Origin: Roseinatronobacter sp. S2
Lineage (GTDB): Bacteria > Pseudomonadota > Alphaproteobacteria > Rhodobacterales > Rhodobacteraceae
DNA: 64,000 nucleotides
Reading direction: 5' to 3'
Assembly (NCBI RefSeq): GCF_029581395.1
Contig: NZ_CP121113.1
Coordinates: forward strand, 2,476,001 to 2,540,000
Shown here: piece by piece, positions 10,461-19,525 of the stretch
Layout of the letters: every line of letters starts with the position of its first letter
How positions within the stretch are numbered: position 1 is the first letter of the stretch
The notes under the pieces: generated by a model
Told to the model about the DNA's origin: nothing
What the model saw: only the letters and a program-made list of their open reading frames with translations
The model's database searches: none
Translations under genes and position numbers: made by a program

Positions 10461-10510
10461 CCTGCACGCGTGGTGCAGGCGGGGTATTGGATATTTTTGC
10501 CAGAATGAAA
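10461..10510 (+). terminator. Hairpin plus dispersed T-rich motif after tyrS (motif copy A)
   Basis: A hairpin CCTGCAC-GCGTG-GTGCAGG (10461-10479) is followed by GGATATTTTTGCCAGAATGA starting at 10489. The ATATTTTT portion could act as the U-tract. The same 20-base motif recurs at three other gene ends in this window (near 28.86, 56.50 and 57.95 kb, the last diverged). It sits 42 nt past the tyrS stop. The terminator role is inferred from position and shape. Confidence 0.55.
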
Positions 10511-10633
10511 CTGGCAGAGGAATGCCGCTATCTGTATCGGCGCAGGCGGGGACTGAACACCTGGCGTTTCACACGCGTCCGCGCTCATGTAAGCGTAGCA
10601 ACCGGGGGGCAACGCAGACCCGGCGGGGGGGCG

Positions 10634-11452
10634 TCAAATCTCGCCGCGCAGAAGGTGGTCCATTGTCAGCGAGGGTTGCGCGCAGCCCGCCTCGCCCACC
10701 ACGCGCGCGGGAACGCCGGCCACGGTGCTGCGAGGGGGGACATCTTCCAGCACGACAGAGCCTGCGGCGATGCGCGCGCAATCGCCCACGCGGATATTAC
10801 CCAGCACCTTGGCCCCTGCCCCGATCAGCACCCCGTTGCCGATTTTCGGGTGGCGGTCGCCGTCTTGTTTGCCCGTGCCGCCCAGCGTGACCGAATGCAG
10901 CATGGAGACATTGTCGCCCACCACGGCGGTTTCACCGATGACGATGGAATGCGCGTGGTCGATCATGATGCCCTGCCCGATGCGCGCGCCGGGGTGGATA
11001 TCCACACCGAAGACTTCGGACACGCGCATCTGGATCAGACTGGCAAAATCAAAGCGCCCTTGCAGGCACAGCCAATGCGCGATGCGGTAGGCCTGCACGG
11101 CCTGAAACCCCTTGAAATACAAAAGCGGCTTCATGAACCGGTTGCAGGCGGGATCGCGTTCGAAGGTTGCGACAAGATCGGCGCGGGCGGCTTTCCCCAG
11201 ACCGGCATCGCTGGCATGGGCTGTGTCCATGATTTCACGCAGGATCTGCTCGGACATTTCGGCAGAGGCCAGTTTTTGCGACAAACGAAAGGCAAGCGCC
11301 TGTTCCAGCGTCTTGTGATGCAGGATAGAGGAATGGAACACACCGCCCATCAGCGGCTCATCTGTTACCGCAGCGCTGGCTTCGTGCCGGATGCGGGTCC
11401 AGACCGGATCAACATCAGGAAGCGGGCGCGGGGTTTTGCCAAGTTCGGGCAT
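10634..11452 (-). CDS. cysE: Serine O-acetyltransferase
   Basis: A 272-residue enzyme that acetylates L-serine with acetyl-CoA, the entry step of cysteine synthesis. The N-terminal helical domain (about 1-140, with FERDPACNRFMKPLLYFKGFQAVQAYRIAH) is followed by a left-handed beta-helix of hexapeptide repeats containing EVFGVDIHPGARIGQG, MIDHAHSIVIGETA, SVTLGG and HPKIGNGVLIGAGAKVLGNI. It is the long, epsilon-proteobacterial/plant-like CysE form with a C-terminal tail. Minus-strand AGGATC precedes the ATG at 11452. It converges on tyrS and is probably a single-gene unit. Confidence 0.94.
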   Translation of the reverse strand: MPELGKTPRPLPDVDPVWTRIRHEASAAVTDEPLMGGVFHSSILHHKTLEQALAFRLSQKLASAEMSEQILREIMDTAHASDAGLGKAARADLVATFERDPACNRFMKPLLYFKGFQAVQAYRIAHWLCLQGRFDFASLIQMRVSEVFGVDIHPGARIGQGIMIDHAHSIVIGETAVVGDNVSMLHSVTLGGTGKQDGDRHPKIGNGVLIGAGAKVLGNIRVGDCARIAAGSVVLEDVPPRSTVAGVPARVVGEAGCAQPSLTMDHLLRGEI

Positions 11453-11573
11453 GGGTCAGATCCTTGTCGCAAAAGTCGTCGCAGAAGTCGGTGCAAAAGT
11501 CACAGGCGCATGCGCCATATCTTCAAAATAGGCAAGAGGAACCGGAAAACAACGCCTGACGCATCATGAAGCT

Positions 11574-12365
11574 TCACACCGGGCACAAAGCGCGCAAGGC
11601 GCGCGATCTGGCGGGGGGGATGGTTGCTGTGGCGACCGCGGTGAACACATGCACCGTGTCCAGTTCGGGATCGACAACCGCGTGGTCCGACACCCAGCCC
11701 CCCATCCCAAGATACATACGCAACAATGCCGGCAATGCCTGCCGTGCCGCCTGCGGGTCAGCGTCCCCGTCAGGCAGGGCGCTGGCGCGCGGATGAATGC
11801 GCGGCGGGCGCAGCGCGGCGGGGCCGGTATGTCTGGCCCTGAGCCATGTCAGCGCGGCCTGATGGCGCTGCATGTCCTGCCCCCGGAATGACGTGCAGCC
11901 AAACAGCAGCTCGACCCCGGTTTGAACCGAAATCAGTGTTACCGCCGCCAGAAGTGCGCGCAATGCATCGGGCATGTCATCTGCATCTGCGACCTGACAC
12001 AGGCGCCCTATTTCAAGCGCACGCATATATTTGCGTAACAGCGCCGACAGGTCATAAAACTGTCCGGTATAGGTCGCCGAAACATCCGTATGCTGTGACA
12101 CAAGGCGCAACCGCGCACTGGCCAGCAAACGCCCGCCATCGGGGCTGAACACCATCAGATGCGCGCAAAGCGAATCAAAACGATCTGTGTCCGATTGCCG
12201 CGCCCCTGCCCCTTGAAAACGATCATGACGCAAGCGCTGCACCTGTGCGATGTCGGATGCCGTTTGCGCAAAGCGCACCGGAAAGCCCCCGATTACAAGG
12301 CCCGCGCCCGTCAGCGCGGGGGGGAAATCCGCAAGGCTGTCTACCGAGGTTCGCAAGGGTGTCAT
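11574..12365 (-). CDS. olsB: Ornithine-acyl-ACP N-acyltransferase OlsB-like (GNAT family)
   Basis: A 263-residue GNAT-superfamily acyltransferase matching OlsB, which makes lyso-ornithine lipid from 3-hydroxyacyl-ACP and ornithine, the first step to the phosphorus-free ornithine lipids used by many alphaproteobacteria. Diagnostic segments are VRFAQTASDIAQVQRLRHDRF, GRLLASARLRL, YTGQFYDLSAL, ALEIGRLCQVAD and LLFGCTSFRGQD. The ATG at 12365 with AAGGCGG upstream is preferred over a TTG at 12380. The acyltransferase partner olsA, adjacent in some relatives, is not in this window. The C-terminus ends just 122 nt before the cysE start. Confidence 0.85.
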   Translation of the reverse strand: MTPLRTSVDSLADFPPALTGAGLVIGGFPVRFAQTASDIAQVQRLRHDRFQGAGARQSDTDRFDSLCAHLMVFSPDGGRLLASARLRLVSQHTDVSATYTGQFYDLSALLRKYMRALEIGRLCQVADADDMPDALRALLAAVTLISVQTGVELLFGCTSFRGQDMQRHQAALTWLRARHTGPAALRPPRIHPRASALPDGDADPQAARQALPALLRMYLGMGGWVSDHAVVDPELDTVHVFTAVATATIPPARSRALRALCPV

Positions 12366-12420
12366 TTCATCCGCCTTCAAGTGATACCACTCACGTCAGG
12401 GCGACGAAGGACCCCGCGCC

Positions 12421-12870
12421 CTACCGCCCCAACATCTGGGTCGGGTTGAACCTTCCGAAATTCGACATCAGCTGGCGCAACACACTCATGCCAGAGGGGC
12501 CGGTATCTGTAACGCGGCGCGACAGGGCGACGATTTCGCCATCTTCCAAGCCGAAACGTTCGATATTGGACACGCGATCTGCCGAATCAAAGCTGATGGC
12601 AACGATCTGGCGATCAACCTCGACAGGGGCGCGCCAGCCTTCATCGATCCAGTCGCTTTGCACATAATACCAGCCCGACCCTTCCATCACACCAGACACA
12701 CCGGGGCGGCCGACCTTCTGTTCCACAGTTTCGCGGGTATCGCGGCCGACTTCTATCTCTGTCAGTTGGACATCATCAGGGGCATAGCCATGGAAACGGG
12801 CAACCGGGCTGCACGCCACAAGTGCCAGCAACAGGACGGGTGACAAAATCCACAATCCGAGTATCCTCAT
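12421..12870 (-). CDS. OmlA/SmpA-type outer-membrane lipoprotein (BamE-like)
   Basis: A 149-residue lipoprotein: MRILGLWILSPVLLLALVACSPV is a signal sequence ending in a lipobox (LVAC), so Cys20 is predicted to be lipidated. The mature part carries the SmpA/OmlA fold, with LTEIEVGRDTRETVEQKVGRPGVSG and GWYYVQSDW, the pattern shared with BamE of the outer-membrane protein assembly machine. The start at 12870 is chosen because it gives an ideal signal peptide; a longer start at 12912 does not. It is divergent from the DUF177 gene, an arrangement that is common in Rhodobacteraceae. Confidence 0.87.
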   Translation of the reverse strand: MRILGLWILSPVLLLALVACSPVARFHGYAPDDVQLTEIEVGRDTRETVEQKVGRPGVSGVMEGSGWYYVQSDWIDEGWRAPVEVDRQIVAISFDSADRVSNIERFGLEDGEIVALSRRVTDTGPSGMSVLRQLMSNFGRFNPTQMLGR

Positions 12871-13057
12871 GCGCCGTATTACCCCTTGAACCTGTCCTAA
12901 TATTCCCGCCAACCAGGACTTGAAATCAGCAGTTTGCCGAATTGCCCGTAGCCGCCTTTGGTGAAATGGATACAGAAGGACGCGCCGCTATTCAAGAAAG
13001 GAACGAAACACTATATAAACTCATTCAACTTTTCCGCCCCACACCCCCGAGGATTTC

Positions 13058-13636
13058 GTGAAAAAACCCAAAGCCCAACCCAACACACTGTCCCAGCCCA
13101 TACGCGTGGCGCGGTTAAACGCTCGCAAGCCCGTTCAGTTTGATTTGCAGCCTGAAGCGGCATTGCGCAGCGAGCTTGCGCAGGACCTGGGCATAACGGC
13201 GCTGCGTAAACTGCGCTTTCATGGCGAGTTGCGCCCCTTTGGCCAGCGGGACTGGGAAATCAGTGCCACGCTTGGGGCCACGATTGTGCAGCCCTGCGCC
13301 GTGACACTGGAGCCCTTGACGACACGAATCGACGAACGTGTCGTGCGCCGCTATCTGACTGATCTGCCCGACCCGCAGGGACTGGAGGTTGAAATGCCGC
13401 CGGACGATACGCAAGAACGTCTGGGCGACATGATAGACCCCGGCGCAGTCGCGCTGGAGGCACTGGCCCTTGCACTGCCTGTATTCCCACGCAGCGAAAC
13501 CGCAGCCCTGCCCGGCGACGGGGTTATCACGGCCGCACCCGAAGGCGCCGCGCCGATCGTGGATGAAAGGCCCAAACCCTTTGCCGGACTGGCGGGTTTG
13601 CGTGACAAACTTTTGCGCGATCAGGACAAATCCTGA
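13058..13636 (+). CDS. DUF177/YceD family protein
   Basis: A 192-residue soluble protein of the YceD (DUF177) family that nearly always precedes rpmF. It shows LRFHGELRPFGQRDWEISATLGATIVQPCAVTLEPLTTRIDERVVRRYL in the middle and a C-terminal KPFAGLAGLRDKL. The conserved single Cys in VQPCAVTLEP is present. In plants and bacteria relatives have been linked to 23S rRNA accumulation; here the role is inferred from linkage to L32. It uses a GTG start at 13058 with GAGGA at 13049-13053. It precedes rpmF by 195 nt. Confidence 0.88.
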   Translation: MKKPKAQPNTLSQPIRVARLNARKPVQFDLQPEAALRSELAQDLGITALRKLRFHGELRPFGQRDWEISATLGATIVQPCAVTLEPLTTRIDERVVRRYLTDLPDPQGLEVEMPPDDTQERLGDMIDPGAVALEALALALPVFPRSETAALPGDGVITAAPEGAAPIVDERPKPFAGLAGLRDKLLRDQDKS

Positions 13637-13831
13637 ACACATTTTTCGTTTTTGCAATTACCCGCTTGAAAAATGCACCAAAGCGAGTATTTTGCGCCAC
13701 TCATGCAAAGAGGGCTTGGAAAGGCGGCTGAAGCCGTGTATGCCGCGCCTCAAATCGCAACCCATAGATTATGCGCATGTTGGGGGTCCATACCGGGCTT
13801 TCCTTCAGGCGCCTGCAACCCGAGGTTTGAT

Positions 13832-14038
13832 ATGGCCGTCCAACAGAACCGCGTTACCCGCTCTCGTCGTAACATGCGCAGGTCGCATGACGCATTGGTT
13901 GCGGGCAACCCGAATGAATGCTCGAACTGCGGCGAACTGAAACGCCCGCATCACGTTTGCCCATCTTGCGGGCACTACAATGACCGCGAAGTCATTGCCG
14001 CCGCACAGGCCGTAGACCTGGACGACGACGCCGCATAA
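13832..14038 (+). CDS. rpmF: 50S ribosomal protein L32
   Basis: A 68-residue ribosomal protein opening [22 protein letters not shown], the standard L32 start. The zinc-ribbon cysteines are all kept: [18 protein letters not shown], so this is the C+ form. GAGG lies before the ATG at 13832. The first 50 codons of a longer open frame are not L32 and are ignored. It is followed 30 nt later by plsX, the widespread rpmF-plsX-fabH order that links ribosome and membrane-lipid synthesis. Confidence 0.96.
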   Translation: MAVQQNRVTRSRRNMRRSHDALVAGNPNECSNCGELKRPHHVCPSCGHYNDREVIAAAQAVDLDDDAA

Positions 14039-14068
14039 GAACGGTGGGCATGCCAATCCGGTTCATCC

Positions 14069-15223
14069 ATGTCTGACGCGCCGCACGGTAGCGCCCCTTT
14101 TGGTGCCAACATGACCACCATTTCGGTGGATGCCATGGGCGGCGACCACGGACCGGAGGCCGTTGTCGGGGGGTGTGCTATTTCGGCACGCCGTAACCCC
14201 GGTATCGCTTTTTTGCTGCATGGTGACGAAGCTGTGCTGAATGCACTTGTTGCAAAAGAGCATATCCTGGCAGGTCGCGCACAGGTGATTCACAGCCCCG
14301 GTGTTGTCAGCATGGATGACAAACCCGCGCAGATCATGCGGCGCGGGCGCGACACATCCATGTGGTCGACCATTACCGCGCTGCGCGACGGGCAGGCACA
14401 AGCCGCCGTTTCTTGCGGGAATACCGGCGCGTTGATGGCGGTGTCCATGTTGCGCCTGCGCAAGCTGCCGGGCGTTCACAGACCCGCCATTGCCTGCCTG
14501 TGGCCATCGCTTGGACCGCACGGGTATAACACAATGCTGGACGTTGGTGCGGATGTGCGCGCCGACGAAGAATCCCTTTTGCATTACGCGTTGATGGGGT
14601 CTGCGTATTTTCGCAACGCATTTGGTGCGACACGTCCCCGCGTGGGGCTGTTGAATGTCGGCACCGAAGACCACAAGGGCCGTGCCGAGATCAAGGAAGC
14701 CGCGCGCCTTATTGCGGATGCGGCAGAGGTTGGCCGCTATGATTTCGTAGGATTCGTCGAAGGCAATGATATCCCTTCGGCGCATGTCGATGTCATCGTA
14801 ACCGACGGGTTTACCGGCAATGTTGCCCTGAAAACCGGCGAAGGCACTGCAAAATTGATGGGCGATGTGCTGCGCACCGAACTGGAACGCAGTTTCATGT
14901 CCAAATTGGGCGGCCTGTTTGCCTTGCGTCCGCTGCGACGGATGAAAAAACGTCTGGACCCGCGGCTTGCAAATGGTGGCGTTTTTCTTGGGCTGAACGG
15001 GACGGTGGTAAAATCCCACGGTTCGGCTGATTCAACTGGTGTATCTTCGGCCATCAAGCTGGCCTTCACATTAGCGCAATCCGGGTTTCAGGATCGTATG
15101 GCAGAGCGTATATCTGCGGTATCGGATGCGCTACAGGAACGGTTGCTGAAATCAGAGGACGATGTCGAAATCGCGCCCGTTGCTGCACCGGACAGAACTC
15201 CAGACGGGACGGGGAAGGCATGA
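14069..15223 (+). CDS. plsX: Phosphate acyltransferase PlsX
   Basis: A 384-residue peripheral membrane enzyme converting acyl-ACP and phosphate to acyl-phosphate for PlsY in phospholipid synthesis. The family N-terminus ISVDAMGGDHGPEAVVGG is followed by SCGNTGALMAVSML, RPAIACLWPS, MLDVGADV, GLLNVGTEDHKG and VIVTDGFTGNVALKTGEG. Length is slightly above the usual 330-350 because of a short N-terminal extension and a C-terminal tail. The start could be 14069 or the ATG at 14111; neither has a strong ribosome site and the longer one is kept because relatives carry similar extensions. Its last four bases overlap fabH. Confidence 0.94.
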   Translation: MSDAPHGSAPFGANMTTISVDAMGGDHGPEAVVGGCAISARRNPGIAFLLHGDEAVLNALVAKEHILAGRAQVIHSPGVVSMDDKPAQIMRRGRDTSMWSTITALRDGQAQAAVSCGNTGALMAVSMLRLRKLPGVHRPAIACLWPSLGPHGYNTMLDVGADVRADEESLLHYALMGSAYFRNAFGATRPRVGLLNVGTEDHKGRAEIKEAARLIADAAEVGRYDFVGFVEGNDIPSAHVDVIVTDGFTGNVALKTGEGTAKLMGDVLRTELERSFMSKLGGLFALRPLRRMKKRLDPRLANGGVFLGLNGTVVKSHGSADSTGVSSAIKLAFTLAQSGFQDRMAERISAVSDALQERLLKSEDDVEIAPVAAPDRTPDGTGKA

Positions 15224-16197
15224 ACGTAACCAGAGCGGTGATTCGAAGCACAGGGCATTATCTGCCCGAACGCGTGGTGCCGAATGCAGAATTTGCGAAA
15301 ACACTGGATACCAGCGATGACTGGATCGTGTCGCGGTCTGGCATTGAACGGCGCCATTTTGCCGCTGAAGATGAATTCACGTCCGATCTTGCGATCAAGG
15401 CTGCGCGCGCAGCACTCGACAATGCGGGGCTTGCGCCCGAAGATATCGACGCGGTGATTGTCGCGACCTCTACGCCCGATTTCACCTTTCCCGCAGTTGC
15501 GACACAGGTGCAGGCGGGTCTGGGCATGCACAAGGGATTTGCATTCGACATTCAGGCGGTCTGCGCAGGATTTGTCTTTGCACTGGCCAATGCGACGGGC
15601 CTGATCATGGCCGGACAGGCCAAGCGGGTTCTGGTGATCGGCGCTGAAACCTTTTCGCGCATCATGGACTGGACCGATCGCGGCACCTGCGTGCTGTTTG
15701 GCGATGGTGCAGGCGCTGTCATTCTGGAAGCGCAGACAGGCACGGGCGCAAATACCGACCGTGGCGTTCTGGCATCGGACCTGAATTCGGACGGGCGTTA
15801 CCGCGACCTGTTATATGTTGATGGCGGTGTATCGCGCACCGGCACATCCGGCGTGTTGCGTATGCAAGGCCGCGAAGTGTTCCGCCACGCGGTCGAGAAA
15901 CTGGCAGCCACGGCATGCACCGCGCTGGACAGGGCCGGGTTGCAGGCCACAGATGTCGACTGGGTTGTGCCCCATCAGGCAAACCTGCGCATCATCCGTG
16001 GCACGGCCCAGAAGCTGGGCCTGTCGATGGACAAGGTGGTGGTGACAGTTCAGGATCATGGCAATACATCGGCGGCATCCATTCCCCTTGCCCTGTCGGT
16101 TGCCAATGCCGAAGGGCGCTTCAGGCAAGGCGATCTTATCGTGACCGAAGCCATTGGCGGTGGTCTTAGCTGGGGTGCCGTCATTCTGCGGTGGTAA
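15220..16197 (+). CDS. fabH: 3-oxoacyl-ACP synthase III (FabH)
   Basis: A 325-residue thiolase-fold enzyme starting fatty-acid synthesis by condensing acetyl-CoA with malonyl-ACP. The catalytic triad is visible: Cys115 in DIQAVCAGF, His252 in WVVPHQANLRI and Asn282 in DHGNTSAASIP. The GDGAGAVIL and GGGLSWGA motifs are in place and length is normal. The start overlaps the plsX stop (ATGA), indicating translational coupling. It is followed after 98 nt by ihfA. Confidence 0.96.
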   Translation: MNVTRAVIRSTGHYLPERVVPNAEFAKTLDTSDDWIVSRSGIERRHFAAEDEFTSDLAIKAARAALDNAGLAPEDIDAVIVATSTPDFTFPAVATQVQAGLGMHKGFAFDIQAVCAGFVFALANATGLIMAGQAKRVLVIGAETFSRIMDWTDRGTCVLFGDGAGAVILEAQTGTGANTDRGVLASDLNSDGRYRDLLYVDGGVSRTGTSGVLRMQGREVFRHAVEKLAATACTALDRAGLQATDVDWVVPHQANLRIIRGTAQKLGLSMDKVVVTVQDHGNTSAASIPLALSVANAEGRFRQGDLIVTEAIGGGLSWGAVILRW

Positions 16198-16295
16198 CAG
16201 CGCATGACACGCGGTTTAATGCCTGCGTGCAACCCCCTGATATTGACTCGGAAAACTCTTTCCCGCATCTTGCTATCTCATAGCGGGGAAATGGC

Positions 16296-16598
16296 ATGTC
16301 AAACAAAACACTCACACGAATGGACCTGACCGAAGCCGTCTTTCGCGAAGTTGGCCTGTCACGCAATGAATCGTCGGCATTGGTGGATTCGGTGCTTCAG
16401 CATATCTCGGATGCGCTGGTCGATGGCCAACAGGTCAAGATTTCATCTTTCGGGACCTTTTCGCTGCGCGACAAGAATGCGCGGCTGGGCCGCAACCCGA
16501 AAACCGGCGAAGAGGTTCCGATCTCGCCACGGCGGGTGCTGACATTCCGCCCGTCCCACATCATGAAAGAGCGGGTTATCGACGGAAACCGCGGATAA
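16296..16598 (+). CDS. ihfA: Integration host factor subunit alpha
   Basis: A 100-residue nucleoid protein of the HU/IHF family that bends DNA as an IhfA-IhfB heterodimer. It shows [42 protein letters not shown] and the beta-arm [24 protein letters not shown] with the intercalating proline (NPKTGE). GGGGAA precedes the ATG at 16296. It is followed 10 nt later by a MerR-type regulator, the usual alphaproteobacterial pairing. Confidence 0.95.
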   Translation: MSNKTLTRMDLTEAVFREVGLSRNESSALVDSVLQHISDALVDGQQVKISSFGTFSLRDKNARLGRNPKTGEEVPISPRRVLTFRPSHIMKERVIDGNRG

Positions 16599-16608
16599 GG
16601 TGTCCACC

Positions 16609-17415
16609 ATGCGCAAGGCCCCGGAGGCGTTTCGCACCATCAGCGAAACCGCAGAGGCACTTGATACCCCTGCGCATGTTCTGCGTTTCTGGGAAAGCAA
16701 GTTTACACAGGTGAAGCCCGTCAAGCGCGCGGGCGGGCGTCGCTATTACCGGCGCGCGGATATTGATCTTCTGGCCGGGATCAAGGAGTTGCTGCACGAA
16801 CAGGGTATGACCATTCGCGGCGTGCAGAAATTGCTGCACGAAAAGGGCGTGCGCCATGTTGCCGGACTGGCCCCTGTCATGGACACGACACTGGATGACA
16901 CCCCGGCGGATCGCGCCCGCGTGCAAGCCACGCCCGCGCGGTTTAGCGTGGTGGACGCCGAACCTGACCACGACACGGCACCCGCCCGGCCCGCGAACAC
17001 GTCAGACCCTGTGGCACCATCCAGCGCGCCCGTGCCCTTGCAGCGCCATCAACCAAGCCCTGCCGCCACTGCCCCCGCGTCGGACACGCCAGCGCCAGCG
17101 GCGAAAACGCCCGACACGGCACCGCCGGCTGAACCGCAACGCAACACCACCCCGCGCGAACCTGCCCCGCCGTCTGCGCCCCCGACTGCGCCGGTGCCTG
17201 GGCCAGCGACAGAACCCCGCTTGGACATCACGCAAGCCCCCGCCGCCCCTGCCCCTGCCAGAAGCGCCATCAGGCTGGCCCATGACATCCGCCGCAGCAA
17301 CATGCATCAATCTGTGACTGTTGACGCAGGCCGCATCGCCCCCCTTCTGGCACGGCTGGAGCAATTGCTGGCGCGCATGTCATCAAAGGCCGAGGCAGAG
17401 CGCCCCCACCGTTAG
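16609..17415 (+). CDS. MerR family transcriptional regulator with long Pro/Ala-rich tail
   Basis: A 268-residue protein. Residues 1-80 form a MerR-type winged helix: [48 protein letters not shown] then [20 protein letters not shown]. Residues about 85-225 are a low-complexity Pro/Ala/Thr-rich linker, and the end ([32 protein letters not shown]) is a predicted helix that may mediate dimerisation. AAGG lies eight bases before the ATG at 16609. It has no metal-binding cysteine cluster, so the effector is unknown. It is likely co-transcribed with ihfA. Confidence 0.88.
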   Translation: MRKAPEAFRTISETAEALDTPAHVLRFWESKFTQVKPVKRAGGRRYYRRADIDLLAGIKELLHEQGMTIRGVQKLLHEKGVRHVAGLAPVMDTTLDDTPADRARVQATPARFSVVDAEPDHDTAPARPANTSDPVAPSSAPVPLQRHQPSPAATAPASDTPAPAAKTPDTAPPAEPQRNTTPREPAPPSAPPTAPVPGPATEPRLDITQAPAAPAPARSAIRLAHDIRRSNMHQSVTVDAGRIAPLLARLEQLLARMSSKAEAERPHR

Positions 17416-17506
17416 GGGCCGTCCGCATTTCCCGCTGAAAGCCGCAGATTTACCGAATTGGCGCTTGCCCTCACCGGTGAATCGGTTAGAAAGCGCGCAT
17501 TGATGT

Positions 17507-17583
17507 CGGGCTATAGCGCAGTCTGGTAGCGCGTCCGTCTGGGGGACGGAAGGTCGCAGGTTCAAGTCCTGCTAGCCCGACCA
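17507..17583 (+). tRNA. tRNA-Pro (anticodon GGG)
   Basis: A complete 77-nt tRNA: acceptor stem CGGGCTA/TAGCCCG, D-arm AGCGCAGTCTGGTAGCGC, anticodon stem TCCGT/ACGGA with loop CTGGGGG giving anticodon GGG, T-arm GCAGGTTCAAGTCCTGC, discriminator A and an encoded CCA. It reads CCC and CCU codons. It stands alone between the MerR gene and the dCTP deaminase gene. No integrase or duplicated 3' end is nearby, so it is not being used as an attachment site here. Confidence 0.97.
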
Positions 17584-17703
17584 TTATCCACCGACATCTT
17601 GGGGCATTGTGCCTTGGCTTCGCGCATGAAACTGCGCAGGCGGCAGGGTGGACAAAGCGTTACGTCCCAGAATAGAAGCATAAAACACTTTCGGGGGACA
17701 GGC

Positions 17704-18789
17704 ATGACCAAACGCGGCGTTTTGCCATCGCAGGAGTTGCGCGACATGATTGCGCGCGGCGAAATCACGGCCCAGACTGAAATCGAGGATGCCCAGATCC
17801 AACCCGCCAGCCTTGATCTGCGGTTGGGTGCGCGGGCGTGGCGGGTGCGTGCGTCCTTTCTGGCGGGCAAGGGAAACCGTGTCGCGGACCGCCTGTCGCT
17901 GTTTGAAATGCACCAGATGGATCTGACACAAGGCGCGGTTCTGGAAAAGGGCTGCGTCTATGTCGTGCCCTTGATGGAATCGCTTGCGCTGCCGACAGGC
18001 ATTCAGGCGGTTGCGAACGCCAAAAGTTCCACCGGCAGGCTGGACTTGCTGACGCGTGTGATCACCGATGACGGGACCGAGTTTGACCGCGTGGCCGAAG
18101 GGTATAGCGGGCCGCTTTATGCCGAAATCTGCCCGCGGTCGTTTTCCGTGCTGGTGCGCCCCGGAATGCGGCTGAACCAGATACGCTTTCGGGCGGGGCA
18201 TGCGGTGCTCGATGATGTTGAACTGACCGCCCTGCACCATGCGCAAACACTGGTGCCCGGAACGCCGGTTATTTCGCAAGGGCTGGGGTTTTCGGTGGAC
18301 CTGCGCCCTGACAGCGGCACATTGGTGGGCTACCGCGCAAAACCCCATACCGGCGTGATCGATCTGGACAGGATCGGTGCCTATGACCCGCGCGATTTCT
18401 GGGAAGAACTGCATGCTGATGCAGGCCGCATCATTCTTGACCCCGGCGCGTTCTATATTCTGGTCAGCCGCGAAGCTGTGCATATTCCCCCCGATTATGC
18501 AGCGGAAATGGCCCCGTTTCTGGCCATGGTGGGTGAATTCCGTGTGCACTACGCGGGCTTCTTCGACCCCGGTTTCGGCCATGACGCGGCAGGCGGCACA
18601 GGGTCGCGCGGGGTGCTGGAAGTGCGCTGCCATGAAGCGCCTTTTGTGCTAGAACACGGCCAGATTGTCGGGCGTCTGGTTTATGAACATATGCGCACGC
18701 GGCCCACGCGCCTGTATGGCGCGGATATGGCGTCAAACTATCAGGGTCAGGGGCTGAAACTGGCCAAGCATTTCAGAATGGCGGGCTGA
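17704..18789 (+). CDS. dcd: 2'-deoxycytidine 5'-triphosphate deaminase (long form)
   Basis: A 361-residue member of the long alphaproteobacterial Dcd/dUTPase-fold family, expected to deaminate dCTP to dUTP for thymidylate synthesis. It starts MTKRGVLPSQELRDMIARGEI, has IQPASLDLRLG (the Dcd hallmark), VANAKSSTGRLDLLTRVITDDG, PLYAEICPRSFSVLVRPGMRLNQIRF, and a second, related half ending VLEHGQIVGRLVYEHM and SNYQGQGLKLAKHF. That doubled length, about twice E. coli Dcd, is normal for this subgroup. GGGGGACAGG precedes the ATG at 17704. Its TGA overlaps the marC ATG by one base. Confidence 0.9.
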   Translation: MTKRGVLPSQELRDMIARGEITAQTEIEDAQIQPASLDLRLGARAWRVRASFLAGKGNRVADRLSLFEMHQMDLTQGAVLEKGCVYVVPLMESLALPTGIQAVANAKSSTGRLDLLTRVITDDGTEFDRVAEGYSGPLYAEICPRSFSVLVRPGMRLNQIRFRAGHAVLDDVELTALHHAQTLVPGTPVISQGLGFSVDLRPDSGTLVGYRAKPHTGVIDLDRIGAYDPRDFWEELHADAGRIILDPGAFYILVSREAVHIPPDYAAEMAPFLAMVGEFRVHYAGFFDPGFGHDAAGGTGSRGVLEVRCHEAPFVLEHGQIVGRLVYEHMRTRPTRLYGADMASNYQGQGLKLAKHFRMAG

Positions 18790-19439
18790 TGCTGGATCTT
18801 GCCTTTCTGATCACGGCCTTTGTGACGCTGTTTGTGGTGATCGATCCGATCGGAACCGCACCGCTGTTTCTGGCACTGACCCAAGGGATGAGCGCGGCTC
18901 GCAGGCGGGTGATTGCACTGCGCGCCTGCATCATCTCGGTCATATTGCTGGCGCTGTTCGGTTTGGCGGGCGAGGATTTCTTGCGCGCCATCGGCATTTC
19001 AATGCCCGCCTTCCAGATTGCGGGCGGCATTTTGTTGTTTCTGACCGCGCTGGACATGCTGTTTGACCGCCGCGCGCGCCGCCGCGCAGACCATGCAGAT
19101 GAAGGCGATGGCGAGGCGGTGGATGACCCGTCGGTGTTTCCCTTGGCCATGCCGCTGATCGCGGGGCCGGGTGCCATGGCAACGATGGTTTTGCTGATAA
19201 ACGACGCAGGGCGCGGGCTGGAAGGAATAGCCCTGATAACAGGCGTGATGCTGGTGGTTATATTGCTGGTGTTGCTGGCATTTCTGGCCGCCGGACCGAT
19301 CGAGCGGCTGTTGCGCCGCACCGGAACCATGGTCATGACGCGGCTGTTCGGGCTGCTGCTGGCCGCACTTTCGGTGCAATTCGTCATGAACGGGGCTGCG
19401 GCCATCGGTTTGCTGCCCGTCGTTCAATCCGGGCTATAA
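18789..19439 (+). CDS. MarC family integral membrane protein
   Basis: A 216-residue inner-membrane protein of the MarC/YchE family with about six hydrophobic helices: residues 3-25 (LAFLITAFVTLFVVIDPIG), 40-60, 70-90 (IAGGILLFLTALDMLF), 118-138, 145-170 and 190-213. The family motif DPIGTAPLFLALT and the PLIAGPGAMATMVLL segment are clear. The biochemical role of MarC proteins is not established; early links to multiple antibiotic resistance were not upheld. The start overlaps the dcd stop (TGATG), so it is probably translated in step. A strong terminator follows. Confidence 0.9.
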   Translation: MLDLAFLITAFVTLFVVIDPIGTAPLFLALTQGMSAARRRVIALRACIISVILLALFGLAGEDFLRAIGISMPAFQIAGGILLFLTALDMLFDRRARRRADHADEGDGEAVDDPSVFPLAMPLIAGPGAMATMVLLINDAGRGLEGIALITGVMLVVILLVLLAFLAAGPIERLLRRTGTMVMTRLFGLLLAALSVQFVMNGAAAIGLLPVVQSGL

Positions 19440-19464
19440 GCGCGCCCCCCGCACAAACAAAAAA

Positions 19465-19497
19465 GGATCAGAAGGTATGTGCCCTTCTGATCCTTTT
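19465..19497. terminator. Bidirectional intrinsic terminator between marC and the DUF4167 gene
   Basis: A perfect 11-bp stem GGATCAGAAGG / CCTTCTGATCC (19465-19493) with an 7-nt loop, followed by TTTTATCTTT on the plus strand and preceded by a run of A that gives a U-tract on the minus strand. It lies 25 nt after marC and 28 nt after the stop of the convergent DUF4167 gene, so it should end both transcripts. Confidence 0.9.
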
Positions 19498-19525
19498 ATC
19501 TTTCTGGCCCACGCTTATTCTGCGC

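Noticed and set aside
17507..17583. tRNA-Pro as a phage or island attachment site
   Set aside because: No integrase, no duplicated tRNA end and only core genes on both sides.
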